Positions 12,115-19,967 of a stretch of DNA of 21,382 nucleotides are shown one piece after another. Positions within the stretch are counted from its first letter, which is position 1. Every line of letters starts with the position of its first letter. The DNA is taken from contig UQZH01000036.1 of the NCBI GenBank assembly GCA_900545445.1, positions 1 to 21,382 of the forward strand, in the 5' to 3' direction. The notes beneath the pieces were generated by a model that saw nothing but the letters and a program-made list of their open reading frames with translations, was not told where the DNA came from and ran no database searches. The DNA is from an uncultured Collinsella sp. (GTDB lineage Bacteria; Actinomycetota; Coriobacteriia; Coriobacteriales; Coriobacteriaceae). The position numbers were made by a program, and so were the translations under genes.

Positions 12115-13437
12115 ATGGCCTTCGAGAGCGTCAACTATCAGTGCCCCGCGTGTGGCGGCCCCCTTCACTTTGCCAGTGCCGAGCAAAAGCTCGTCTGCGA
12201 CTACTGTGACTCGCGCTTTGAAGTCGAAGAAGTCGAGGCCCTCTATCGCGAGCGCCAGGACAAGGCAGATGCCAAAGCTGATGCCGCAGCCGCGGCTCCC
12301 AAACCTGCTGCCGACGACGCCGTGCAGGAGCTGGCCCAAAACGCCGGCTACATCTGCTCGTCGTGCGGTGCTGAGCTGGTCTCGGACGGCACCGTCGCCG
12401 TTACCACCTGCCCATACTGCGGCAACTCCGCCGTAGCACCCGGCCAGCTCTCGGGCGACTTCTCACCCGACCTGGTGATTCCGTTTAAGCTCGGGCGCGA
12501 CGACGTCATGGCCGCGCTCAAAGACCACTACAAGGGCAAAATCCTGCTGCCCAAGAGCTTTGTCACCGGCAACCACATCGACGAGGTCCAAGGTGTCTAC
12601 GTGCCGTTTTGGCTCTACGGCGCCCGCGTTGACGGCGAAGTGTACTTTGACGCGACCAACGAGACCGTGACCGAGGAATCCGACCGCACCGTCACGACCA
12701 CCGACCACTACGATGCCTACCGCAAGGGAAATATCTCGTTTAAGCGCGTGCCCGTCGACGGATCGTCCAAGATGCCCGACGGCCACATGGACGCCATCGA
12801 GCCGTTTGACTACGACGCGCTGCGCCCGTTTTCGGTCGCCTATATGCCCGGCTACATCGCCAACCGCTACGACGAGGATTGCGAGACCTGCAAGGCGCGC
12901 GCCGAGCGCCGCATGGAGGAGAGCACGATCTCGGCCCTGCGCGAGACCGTCGTCGACGAGTATGACGACGCCACGGTCGAAAGCAAGCAGCTCGACTACA
13001 CCTGGGAAGACAGCGACTACGCCCTGTTTCCCGTGTGGATGCTCTCTACCTCGTGGAACGGCAAGAGCTACCTGTTTGCCATGAACGGCCAGACCGGCCG
13101 CATGGTCGGCGAGCTCCCCTGCTCCAAGCCCAAGCTCGCCATCGCCTCGGTGCTGTTCTTTGTGATCGGGTTTGTCCTCTCCCAGATTCTCTTTATGGGA
13201 GAGAACGCCTTCGATCCGGACTACCTCGCCTTTGATGTGGAGGGCATCCTCATCAACATCGTCGCGCCGCTGATCATCGTGATCATCGCAGACGTGCTGC
13301 TGGTAGGCCAGCTCAAGACGGCCAACGAGGCCACCCACGCCGACTGCTACTGCGGCGAGCTCGACCTGACCGAGAAGCACGACACCTTCAGCCACACCGA
13401 GACCACCGTTGTCATGAAGGACAACAAGGACGATTAG
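12115..13437 (+). CDS. Membrane protein with two zinc ribbons, YdjG-like
   Basis: A 440-aa protein. An N-terminal zinc ribbon (Cys10, Cys13, Cys28, Cys31) is followed by an Ala/Lys-rich linker and a second ribbon (ICSSCGAEL...CPYCGNS, about residues 80-105). A central domain (about 110-330) contains VYVPFWLYGARVDGEVYF and DYALFPVWMLSTSW. Two transmembrane helices lie near residues 345-362 and 377-397, with a short charged tail. This layout resembles YdjG of Bacillus, part of a membrane-stress module with YdjH, YdjI and PspA. Its partner here is the SPFH protein downstream. The start has GGAAAGGA at good spacing. The YdjG match is by architecture from memory, so moderate. Confidence 0.78.
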   Translation: MAFESVNYQCPACGGPLHFASAEQKLVCDYCDSRFEVEEVEALYRERQDKADAKADAAAAAPKPAADDAVQELAQNAGYICSSCGAELVSDGTVAVTTCPYCGNSAVAPGQLSGDFSPDLVIPFKLGRDDVMAALKDHYKGKILLPKSFVTGNHIDEVQGVYVPFWLYGARVDGEVYFDATNETVTEESDRTVTTTDHYDAYRKGNISFKRVPVDGSSKMPDGHMDAIEPFDYDALRPFSVAYMPGYIANRYDEDCETCKARAERRMEESTISALRETVVDEYDDATVESKQLDYTWEDSDYALFPVWMLSTSWNGKSYLFAMNGQTGRMVGELPCSKPKLAIASVLFFVIGFVLSQILFMGENAFDPDYLAFDVEGILINIVAPLIIVIIADVLLVGQLKTANEATHADCYCGELDLTEKHDTFSHTETTVVMKDNKDD

Positions 13438-13485
13438 CCATTCTGACCAATACCACCCGGCCTTTGACAAGAAAGGAAGATCACC

Positions 13486-14721
13486 ATGGGACTCTTGAAA
13501 GCTGGATTGGGTGCTGCCGGCGGCGTCATGGCCGACCAGTGGAAGGAATTTATCTATTGCGAATCGATGCCCGCTGACGTCTTGGCCTGCAAGGGCAGCA
13601 AGCGCACCGGCGGCCGCAGCTCCAACACGCGCGGCGAGGACAACGTCATCTCCAACGGCTCGGTCATCGCCGTCAACGACGGCCAGGGCATGCTCGTGGT
13701 GCAAAACGGCAAGATCATCGAGGTCGCACTGGAGCCTGGTGAGTTTGTCTTTGACACCGGCAGCGAGCCGAGCGTCTTCAGCGGTAACCTGGGCGACTCC
13801 ATCAAGGAGACCTTCGCCAATATCGGCAGCCGCTTTACCTTTGGCGGCGACGCCGGCAAAGACCAGCGCGTCTACTTTATCAACACCAAGGAGATCATCG
13901 GCAACAAGTACGGCACCGCCTCGCCTGTGCCCTTCCGCGTGGTCGATAACAACATTGGCCTGGATGTCGACATCTCCGTTCGCTGCAACGGCGAGTATTC
14001 GTACCGCATCACCAACCCGCTGCTGTTCTACACCAACGTGTGCGGCAACGTGACCGATAGCTACACGCGCGACAAGATCGACAGTCAGCTTAAGTCCGAG
14101 CTGCTCACCGCTCTGCAGCCCGCCTTTGCCAAGATCTCGGAGATGGGCATCCGCTACAGTGCCATCCCCGGCCACACCACCGAGCTCGCCCGTGCGCTCA
14201 ACGAGGTCCTCTCGGCCGACTGGCGCGACCTGCGTGGTGTCGAGATCGTGAGCTTTGGCGTCAACTCCATCGCCGCCTCACAAGAAGACGAGCAGATGAT
14301 CAAGGACCTGCAGAAGGCCGCGGTCATGCGCGATCCCACCATGGCGGCCGCCAACATCGCCAGCGCTCAGAGCGACGCGATGCGCGCGGCAGCCGCCAAC
14401 CCCAACGGAGCGATGGCCGGCTTTATGGGCATGGGCATGGCAGGCGGCATGGGCGGCATGAACGCTAGCCAGCTGTTCGCCGCCGGCCAGGCGCAGCAGC
14501 AGGCCGCCCCGCAACCGGCTCCGGCACCCGCCCCGGCTCCTGTCGCCGCACCTGCGGCCGGCGCATGGACCTGCAGCTGCGGCGCCACCAACACCGGCAA
14601 GTTCTGCTCCGAGTGCGGTAGTCCCGCACCCGCCCCGGCACCGGCCAAGTGGTTCTGCCCCAACTGCGGCAGCGAAAACGGCGGCAAGTTCTGCAGCAAC
14701 TGCGGAACGCCCAGGCCCTAA
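13486..14721 (+). CDS. SPFH-domain protein with two C-terminal zinc ribbons, YdjI-like
   Basis: A 411-aa protein. Residues about 1-275 form an SPFH/virion-core-like domain (QWKEFIYCESMPADVL, DGQGMLVVQNGKIIEVALEPGEFVFD, VPFRVVDNNIGLDVDISVRCNGEYSY). Then come an Ala-rich helix, a Met/Gly-rich patch (GMGMAGGMGGM), a Pro/Ala linker and two zinc ribbons (CSCGATNTGKFCSECG, CPNCGSENGGKFCSNCG). No transmembrane segment is obvious. SPFH proteins form scaffolds on membranes; YdjI of Bacillus helps place PspA at the membrane. AAAGGAAG precedes the ATG. It is third in the zinc-ribbon cluster. No PspA or TPM-domain (YdjH) gene is in the window, so the module is incomplete or differently built. Confidence 0.85.
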   Translation: MGLLKAGLGAAGGVMADQWKEFIYCESMPADVLACKGSKRTGGRSSNTRGEDNVISNGSVIAVNDGQGMLVVQNGKIIEVALEPGEFVFDTGSEPSVFSGNLGDSIKETFANIGSRFTFGGDAGKDQRVYFINTKEIIGNKYGTASPVPFRVVDNNIGLDVDISVRCNGEYSYRITNPLLFYTNVCGNVTDSYTRDKIDSQLKSELLTALQPAFAKISEMGIRYSAIPGHTTELARALNEVLSADWRDLRGVEIVSFGVNSIAASQEDEQMIKDLQKAAVMRDPTMAAANIASAQSDAMRAAAANPNGAMAGFMGMGMAGGMGGMNASQLFAAGQAQQQAAPQPAPAPAPAPVAAPAAGAWTCSCGATNTGKFCSECGSPAPAPAPAKWFCPNCGSENGGKFCSNCGTPRP

Positions 14722-14740
14722 CCCCTCTATCTGGTAATTG

Positions 14741-14762
14741 GCGGGGGTTCCGCCACCCCCGC
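14741..14762 (+). terminator. Hairpin after the SPFH gene
   Basis: GCGGGGGT and ACCCCCGC pair over 8 bp around TCCGCC, followed by ATTTGCTTCT. The U-run is poor, so some read-through into the lipoprotein gene is likely. Confidence 0.5.
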
Positions 14763-14801
14763 ATTTGCTTCTATGGGTTTCGTTCGATAAAGGAGGACAC
14801 C

Positions 14802-15644
14802 ATGAAGACAACGTTCAAAAAGTCCGTACTCGCATTCCTGACATGCATCCTGGCGCTCGCCTTTGCCCTGACGGGCTGCAGCGGCGGCGGCAAAGACCCC
14901 AAGGCCAACTTCGTCGGCAGCTGGGAACTCTCGGGTGGAACCTTGGATGGCGAAGAGCTCACCGATGAGTACATGGATATGCTCAAGGAGTGGGGCCTCA
15001 ACTGCGTCCTGATCCTCGACGAGGACGGCACAGGCGTCCTCGATATGTTCCTTGAGGTCGCCGACCTGAAATGGGAAGCCAAGGACGCCACCACCGTAAC
15101 GATCACCGCCGAAGATGAGTCGCACGACCTGAAGCTCAAGGACGACAAGCTCGTCCTTGAGGTGGAAGGCGACAAGCTTATCTTCACCAAGTCCGACAAG
15201 GATCTGTCCGGCACGGTGAAGAAGGATCGCGAGGCGGCCGAGAAGGAAGAGGAGATCGATGAGGCCGTCGAAGACGACGATGTCCAGAACGTCGAAATCT
15301 CCCCCGCCGTCACCGTCGCCGATGACGATCTGTGCACCATCACCATCACCGAGAAGTTCAAGGACGACTGGGGCGACATCGGCTTTGTCGTCAACATCAC
15401 CAACAAGAGCGACAAGGACCTGACCTTCTACGCTCCTTCCGGCAAGACCAACGTCAACGGCACCATGAAGGAACCCTGGTTCTCGGCTCACCTAATGCCT
15501 GGCACCAACGCCACCGAGGAGTTCACATTCTCGAGCGGCGAGCTTGACAGCCTTGACGACCTGGTCAACACGACCATCGGCATCGACGCCTACCTGACCG
15601 ATTCCTACGAGGACGTCGCTTCCTACACCGCGACCATCGCGTAG
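14802..15644 (+). CDS. Predicted lipoprotein of unknown function
   Basis: A 280-aa secreted lipoprotein. A basic N-terminus and hydrophobic core (about residues 2-22) end in the lipobox LTGC with Cys26 as the lipidation site. Residues about 36-145 look like a beta-rich domain (FVGSWELSGG, LILDEDGTGVLDMF, LTITAEDES-like strands). An acidic helical linker (KKDREAAEKEEEIDEA) then leads to a second beta domain (about 190-280, TITEKFKDDWGDIGFVVNITNKS) resembling cell-surface Ig-like folds. I do not recognise a family function. AAGGAGG six bases ahead fixes the start; the open frame continues upstream into the SPFH gene but is not real there. It may be co-expressed with the zinc-ribbon cluster across a leaky hairpin. 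Confidence 0.88.
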   Translation: MKTTFKKSVLAFLTCILALAFALTGCSGGGKDPKANFVGSWELSGGTLDGEELTDEYMDMLKEWGLNCVLILDEDGTGVLDMFLEVADLKWEAKDATTVTITAEDESHDLKLKDDKLVLEVEGDKLIFTKSDKDLSGTVKKDREAAEKEEEIDEAVEDDDVQNVEISPAVTVADDDLCTITITEKFKDDWGDIGFVVNITNKSDKDLTFYAPSGKTNVNGTMKEPWFSAHLMPGTNATEEFTFSSGELDSLDDLVNTTIGIDAYLTDSYEDVASYTATIA

Positions 15645-15692
15645 CGACAGACACCGACAGCCGCGGATTGGCGGACATATCCGCGCACACCA

Positions 15693-15727
15693 GGCGGGGC
15701 CGCAGGAAATGATCCTGCGGCCCCGCC
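15693..15727 (+). terminator. Strong terminator hairpin after the lipoprotein gene
   Basis: A perfect 15-bp GC stem (GGCGGGGCCGCAGGA / TCCTGCGGCCCCGCC) with a 5-nt loop, followed by GCTTTATG. It lies about 50 bp after the lipoprotein stop and before the convergent response-regulator gene. Confidence 0.7.
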
Positions 15728-15758
15728 GCTTTATGCCCGCAGCACTGCCCATACAAGC

Positions 15759-15799
15759 AGGTCGCCCGCCGTTTTTAGATGCAAAACGGCGGGCGACCT
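15759..15799 (-). terminator. Hairpin terminator of the signalling operon
   Basis: A perfect 17-bp stem (AGGTCGCCCGCCGTTTT / AAAACGGCGGGCGACCT) with a 7-nt loop, 34 bp after the response-regulator stop. The T-run is inside the stem. It could block transcription from either direction. Confidence 0.65.
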
Positions 15800-15832
15800 A
15801 TCTTCGGCGTTGGAGCACGGGCGGCACACCGA

Positions 15833-16456
15833 CTACGGGCGCTCCATGTTGGGGACGATGCTGCCTTCGGTCACCGCATGCACGGCAAGACGCATGATGT
15901 TGTCGTAGCCGGTCTTGCTCAGGATCTCCGAAATGCGGCGCTTGATGGTGCCCTCGCTCATAAACAACTCGGCCGCGATCTCGCGTCGGCTCTTGCCCTC
16001 GCAGGCAAGGCGCAAAATCGACAGCTCGACATCGTCGAGTGCCGCCGTGCCCGAAAAAATGCTCTCGGGCGGCTTGGGAAACGTGCAATAGCCCGCCAGC
16101 GTGGAGCGCATCACGGCGAACAGCTCGTCGATACCGACGTTCTTGTACACAAAGCTATCGACGCCCGCCTCGCGGGCCTGATCGACAAAGGTGATCTCGG
16201 GCATGCCGGTCATGATAATGATGCGGCACTCGGGCAGCTGCTCCTTGATGCGCGCCGCCGCCACGATGCCGTTGGAATCATGCTCGGTGCATACGTCCAT
16301 CAGTATCATGTCCGGACGCTCCTTGAGCGCGACACCCAAGGCCTCGGAGGCATCGGCGATGGCTGAAACAACGGTCATATCGGGCTGGTCGCCAACGGAG
16401 CGCGCCAGGCTCTCGCGCAGAATGGCCTGGTCTTCGACTATAAGGACGCGAATCAT
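15833..16456 (-). CDS. NarL/FixJ-family response regulator
   Basis: A 207-aa cytosolic regulator. The receiver domain (about residues 1-120) has the acidic pair Glu8/Asp9, phospho-acceptor Asp54 (MILMDV), Thr83 (IIMTG) and Lys105 (FVYKN). A LuxR/GerE DNA-binding domain follows (about 140-200, DDVELSILRLACEGKSRREIAAELFMSEGTIKRRISEIL). Its start overlaps the stop of the kinase gene by ATGA, so translation is coupled. It is third and last in a sensor-kinase-regulator operon. Target genes are unknown and no binding site is evident. Confidence 0.93.
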   Translation of the reverse strand: MIRVLIVEDQAILRESLARSVGDQPDMTVVSAIADASEALGVALKERPDMILMDVCTEHDSNGIVAAARIKEQLPECRIIIMTGMPEITFVDQAREAGVDSFVYKNVGIDELFAVMRSTLAGYCTFPKPPESIFSGTAALDDVELSILRLACEGKSRREIAAELFMSEGTIKRRISEILSKTGYDNIMRLAVHAVTEGSIVPNMERP

Positions 16457-17952
16457 GAGCTTCTCCTCCGAACAGCGGCGTTGGGCGTAAGTGGAATGGA
16501 TACCGTAAGCGTAAAGGGCGGGGCGGCGTGGACCTCTAGGCTGCCACCCAGATCTTGCGCGACATGCCTCATACCTGGGATACCCGTTCCCTCGCGATAC
16601 GATACGGGGGCCGGGGACCCGTCGTTAGAAATCGTCATGTGCGCGACGGTGCCAGCATCCGCCCCCTCCTGCCACAGGCGCACGTGGACCCGATGCGCCT
16701 GCGCATGCTTGGTGGCATTGGTCGAGGCCTCGCGGATAATCTGCAAAAATGCGGCGGCGACACGCGCATCCTCAGGCAGCGCGCCCTCAACATCGATCTG
16801 CACACTCACCAGGCCAAAAGCATGGACGATATCACCCAGCTGCTCTGCAGGCTCGCTGGCACCACCACTGCGCAGATCGGCAGCGATTGAGCGCAGCAGT
16901 GGGTCGATCTGCTCGAGTGACTCGTCATCCAGGCGCCCCTCCTCCAAATAGCGATGAAGAATGGACAGGCGCTGGCCAATCACGTCGTGCACGCGAGCGC
17001 GCATACGCAGATAGGCCGCATTGTCAGCAACTTTTTTGACTTCTTCGATCTGGGCTTGGAGCTCTTGGCCCGCAAGCTCAAGCAGGTGGTTGGCTTGCGC
17101 CAGGCGATCATGGGCATGCGCATACTCTGTTACATCCAGACCGATAATGCGCTCGAAGAGGCGGCCCGAAACCATAACGTCATCGTGCACAAACAAGCGA
17201 ATCTCGGCGGGAGAAACCTCGACCACAACGCGCGCCTCACCAAAGCGGTCCAGATTAATGCGCACGCGGTTCTTGCTGCTTTCGGGCATTTGCATGCTAA
17301 GTTTGCGCAGGTCGTTCCATGTGCTGCTCATGTCACACAGATCAGTGGGCATATGAAGTTCCACTAGGTTTTTGCGCATGCAGCGGTTCATGAGCAGCGG
17401 ACGGCCCCTCGGGTCCAGATACAGGATGCCCACGGGAATCACGTTGATGGTCTCGATCGTCGAGAACGCGGTGATATCCTCCTGGCGGTTACGGACGTCC
17501 ATCAAGAGCGCCGCGATGGAACGGAACAGGAAGAACGCTCCCTCTGCGATAAGGACAACGGTCCACGCCGAGTCCATAACAACAACCATTGGCGGCGTTA
17601 CGGCGGCAACGAGCAGCAGCTCAGTCAGCATGACGGGACGACGATAGCGCACCATAAGCACCACGCCATAGGCAAAGATCGCGGCATTGAGCCACAGCGC
17701 TCCGCCCATTGCCCTGGCGCAAACGCCAAGCGGCGCCAGCAGATACGAGCCAGACGACGCGAATAAGATGAGCGCCGAAATCATCAGGTGAAGCACAAGG
17801 CTCGCCTCGTAGGCGCAAATCACCTTACGGTTATAGGACGAGCGGCGCGATGAGATGAGCGGGACGTGGATCGTCTGCAGACACGCAGCCAGGGCAAAGA
17901 CAACATCGAGCGCAACGATTTGGGGAAGGATGAGCGAAATCTGCATCGTCAC
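16453..17952 (-). CDS. Membrane sensor histidine kinase
   Basis: A 499-aa inner-membrane kinase. About five hydrophobic helices span residues 5-150, then a PAS-like segment (about 163-275, INVIPVGILYLDPRGRPLLMN) and a coiled linker. The dimerisation helix has His322 (RARVHDVIGQRLS) as the likely phosphorylated residue. The ATPase domain has an N-box with Glu408 and Asn412 (REASTNATKHAQ), NDG at 443-445 and a glycine box GTGIPGM, similar to NarX/LiaS-type kinases. The start is a GTG overlapping the upstream stop (GTGA) with GAGGG seven bases before; an ATG two codons later is the alternative. It should phosphorylate the downstream regulator. The signal is unknown. Confidence 0.9.
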   Translation of the reverse strand: MTMQISLILPQIVALDVVFALAACLQTIHVPLISSRRSSYNRKVICAYEASLVLHLMISALILFASSGSYLLAPLGVCARAMGGALWLNAAIFAYGVVLMVRYRRPVMLTELLLVAAVTPPMVVVMDSAWTVVLIAEGAFFLFRSIAALLMDVRNRQEDITAFSTIETINVIPVGILYLDPRGRPLLMNRCMRKNLVELHMPTDLCDMSSTWNDLRKLSMQMPESSKNRVRINLDRFGEARVVVEVSPAEIRLFVHDDVMVSGRLFERIIGLDVTEYAHAHDRLAQANHLLELAGQELQAQIEEVKKVADNAAYLRMRARVHDVIGQRLSILHRYLEEGRLDDESLEQIDPLLRSIAADLRSGGASEPAEQLGDIVHAFGLVSVQIDVEGALPEDARVAAAFLQIIREASTNATKHAQAHRVHVRLWQEGADAGTVAHMTISNDGSPAPVSYREGTGIPGMRHVAQDLGGSLEVHAAPPFTLTVSIPLTPNAAVRRRSS

Positions 17953-19832
17953 TCACCCGCCCTCGGCATCAAAACGATCATGCGCAGCTGGCCGAGCTCG
18001 CCCTCAAGGCGGTATGCCACGTTGCGCCCTTGCAGAGCGCTTTCGAGCTCTTGCGCAGCGGGCGTCTGCGAAAGATCTTCATCATCGTTGGAAAAAAGCG
18101 TGGCGCGCAGCTCGACACTGCATCGGTCATGGTCGCCCAAGTGATACATAAGCGCCGGATGGTCGGTGGTGTAGGCAAAAAACGCAAAGTCATACACGCA
18201 GTCGTACAGGGCGCTTACCGTACTGGCGTGCATCGGGCGCCGTATGGCGATAATCGAGGCGCAATCGATATCGATGGTGCGCAGGTCGCTTGCGAGCTCG
18301 TTGGCAATGAGCTGAATGCGGTCGCGATCAAAACCGCTCTCCCCGTGCTGTGCCAACGTGAGCGACCCCTTGCGCTTGCAATAGGCGACGAGCATCTTGG
18401 CGCGCTGCAGCATGCGGTAACGCTCGTGCGAAGACGCTTCGTCGGTCAACGGCGGCAGCGAGCTCAGCAGGTCGTACATCCCTTCGAGCGCACGGGCAAG
18501 CGCCTGGTCCACATCTTGGACCAGCAAGGTCTCGGCCTCTTGATCTGCCAGGTGCGTCTTAAGGTCGTAGTCGGCGGCGAGTAGCTCGTTTTGACGCTGC
18601 AGCTCCATGCGACGATGCGCCAGTTCACGGTTAAGCTCGTTGAGCTCCGACACGTCTTGGGCAAGCAGCGCCGATCCGCCCAGCAGTGGAAAGGCACGGT
18701 ACATCACATCGGGATCGGACGCCACGGCAAAGGCATGGGCGCGGCCGTGCTCCTGGGTCCGCAACTCCTCGCGCACGCCTACCGGCATTGGCTTTGAAAC
18801 TGGCGTGGCATAGACTTCCTGCAGGTCGCGCGTTAGAACTTTGAGGTCAAGCGGCAAGGTGTCGAAGATGCCAGCGATGTCGTGATACGACGGAATGACA
18901 CCGCAATCGAGACAGATTTCCATCGCCACCACGCACAGGATGCAATAGACGAGCGAAAAGTTAAGCCTCCATGCCCAGGGCACACGCAACGCATACGAGA
19001 TGGCAAAGAATGCGCCACCCAGCAGTACGAGCGCCGCCGTGCCCGAGAAACGCTGGATGCGAAAGGACGAGGACCGACCAACCAGGATAAAAAAGGCCAC
19101 GAAGTCAAAGGCCGTCCACACGAGGACGGCGAAATAACCCCAGCCGTACGTGTAATCGTTGCTCCAGGTGTCGCTTGTACGGTCAAAGCGGAAGACCTGC
19201 TGGTGAAAATCGTTGGTGAGCACAAATCCGATAAGCAGGATGGCCACAATCCACAGCGCAGCGCAGTAGCGGCGACCCAGGCGGTGTTGCTCCAGGCCCG
19301 CAAGGCGCAGACCACACAACTGGTAGAGCAGCGGAATGAGCGTCATGGGCACGTAGTACAGGTACCACAGCACAGTGGCATAGAACGGCGTGAACGACTT
19401 GTACTTGAGAATGACTTCGATCATCCACAGGGCGCAGATGGTGGCGATGGCAACAAGGCGGCGGCGCAACACATAGTCCAAACAGCGCAGATAGACCGAT
19501 ACGCCCCAGATTGAAAATATAATTGCGGCGACAAGCAGCGGGAGAGAGCTCGAGTGGACGAGCGCATCCACGACCTCTTCGGACACCTCGCCATAGGCGG
19601 GCACGGCGTTAGAAAGTTTGGGGTCGAAGGCGAACAGCGCCGGCAAGACTACCAAAAGCATGAGGAACAACGCGGTGATGACACCGGCGATAGCAAAGAC
19701 GCGGTGGCGGTACGCCTGATGTGTTATGCCAACAAGGAATCGCGGCATGGCGAAGAGCCTGCCGCCCCTGGGATCCGCCACGGGTGCGGATCGGGCGGCC
19801 GCATGGCCGATATGTCGTTCGCGGGTACCCAT
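17949..19832 (-). CDS. Multi-TM sensor with degenerate kinase region
   Basis: A 627-aa membrane protein at the head of the signalling operon. About seven to eight hydrophobic helices occupy the first half, reminiscent of the 7TM sensor region of some histidine kinases. A PAS-like stretch (AFPLLGGSALLAQDVSELNELNRELAHRR) and a coiled coil follow. The C-terminal 200 residues lie where a kinase should be, but I find no H-box histidine, no N-box Asn and no glycine boxes. It may therefore sense and modulate the intact kinase next door. The start at 19832 has AAAGGG close before it; an ATG at 19748 (MPRFLVGITHQ) is an alternative, and the frame is open to 19901. Confidence 0.8.
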   Translation of the reverse strand: MGTRERHIGHAAARSAPVADPRGGRLFAMPRFLVGITHQAYRHRVFAIAGVITALFLMLLVVLPALFAFDPKLSNAVPAYGEVSEEVVDALVHSSSLPLLVAAIIFSIWGVSVYLRCLDYVLRRRLVAIATICALWMIEVILKYKSFTPFYATVLWYLYYVPMTLIPLLYQLCGLRLAGLEQHRLGRRYCAALWIVAILLIGFVLTNDFHQQVFRFDRTSDTWSNDYTYGWGYFAVLVWTAFDFVAFFILVGRSSSFRIQRFSGTAALVLLGGAFFAISYALRVPWAWRLNFSLVYCILCVVAMEICLDCGVIPSYHDIAGIFDTLPLDLKVLTRDLQEVYATPVSKPMPVGVREELRTQEHGRAHAFAVASDPDVMYRAFPLLGGSALLAQDVSELNELNRELAHRRMELQRQNELLAADYDLKTHLADQEAETLLVQDVDQALARALEGMYDLLSSLPPLTDEASSHERYRMLQRAKMLVAYCKRKGSLTLAQHGESGFDRDRIQLIANELASDLRTIDIDCASIIAIRRPMHASTVSALYDCVYDFAFFAYTTDHPALMYHLGDHDRCSVELRATLFSNDDEDLSQTPAAQELESALQGRNVAYRLEGELGQLRMIVLMPRAGE

Positions 19833-19898
19833 AGTCCCTTTAGTGTACCGACAGATGGGTCGAAAAAGCGGGCCGCATGTCCCAAAATCCGCAGACGG

Positions 19899-19939
19899 CA
19901 AGGCGCCCGGCGAGCATTAACTGCTCGCCGGGCGCCTTG
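19899..19939. terminator. 18-bp hairpin between the glucosidase and sensor genes
   Basis: A perfect 18-bp stem (CAAGGCGCCCGGCGAGCA and its complement) with loop TTAAC. It lies downstream of the glucosidase stop and upstream of the sensor start, both on the minus strand, so it should end the glucosidase transcript. It lacks a U-tract. Confidence 0.65.
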
Positions 19940-19967
19940 GTTAGGAGGCTACGGTTGCTGGAGAGGC

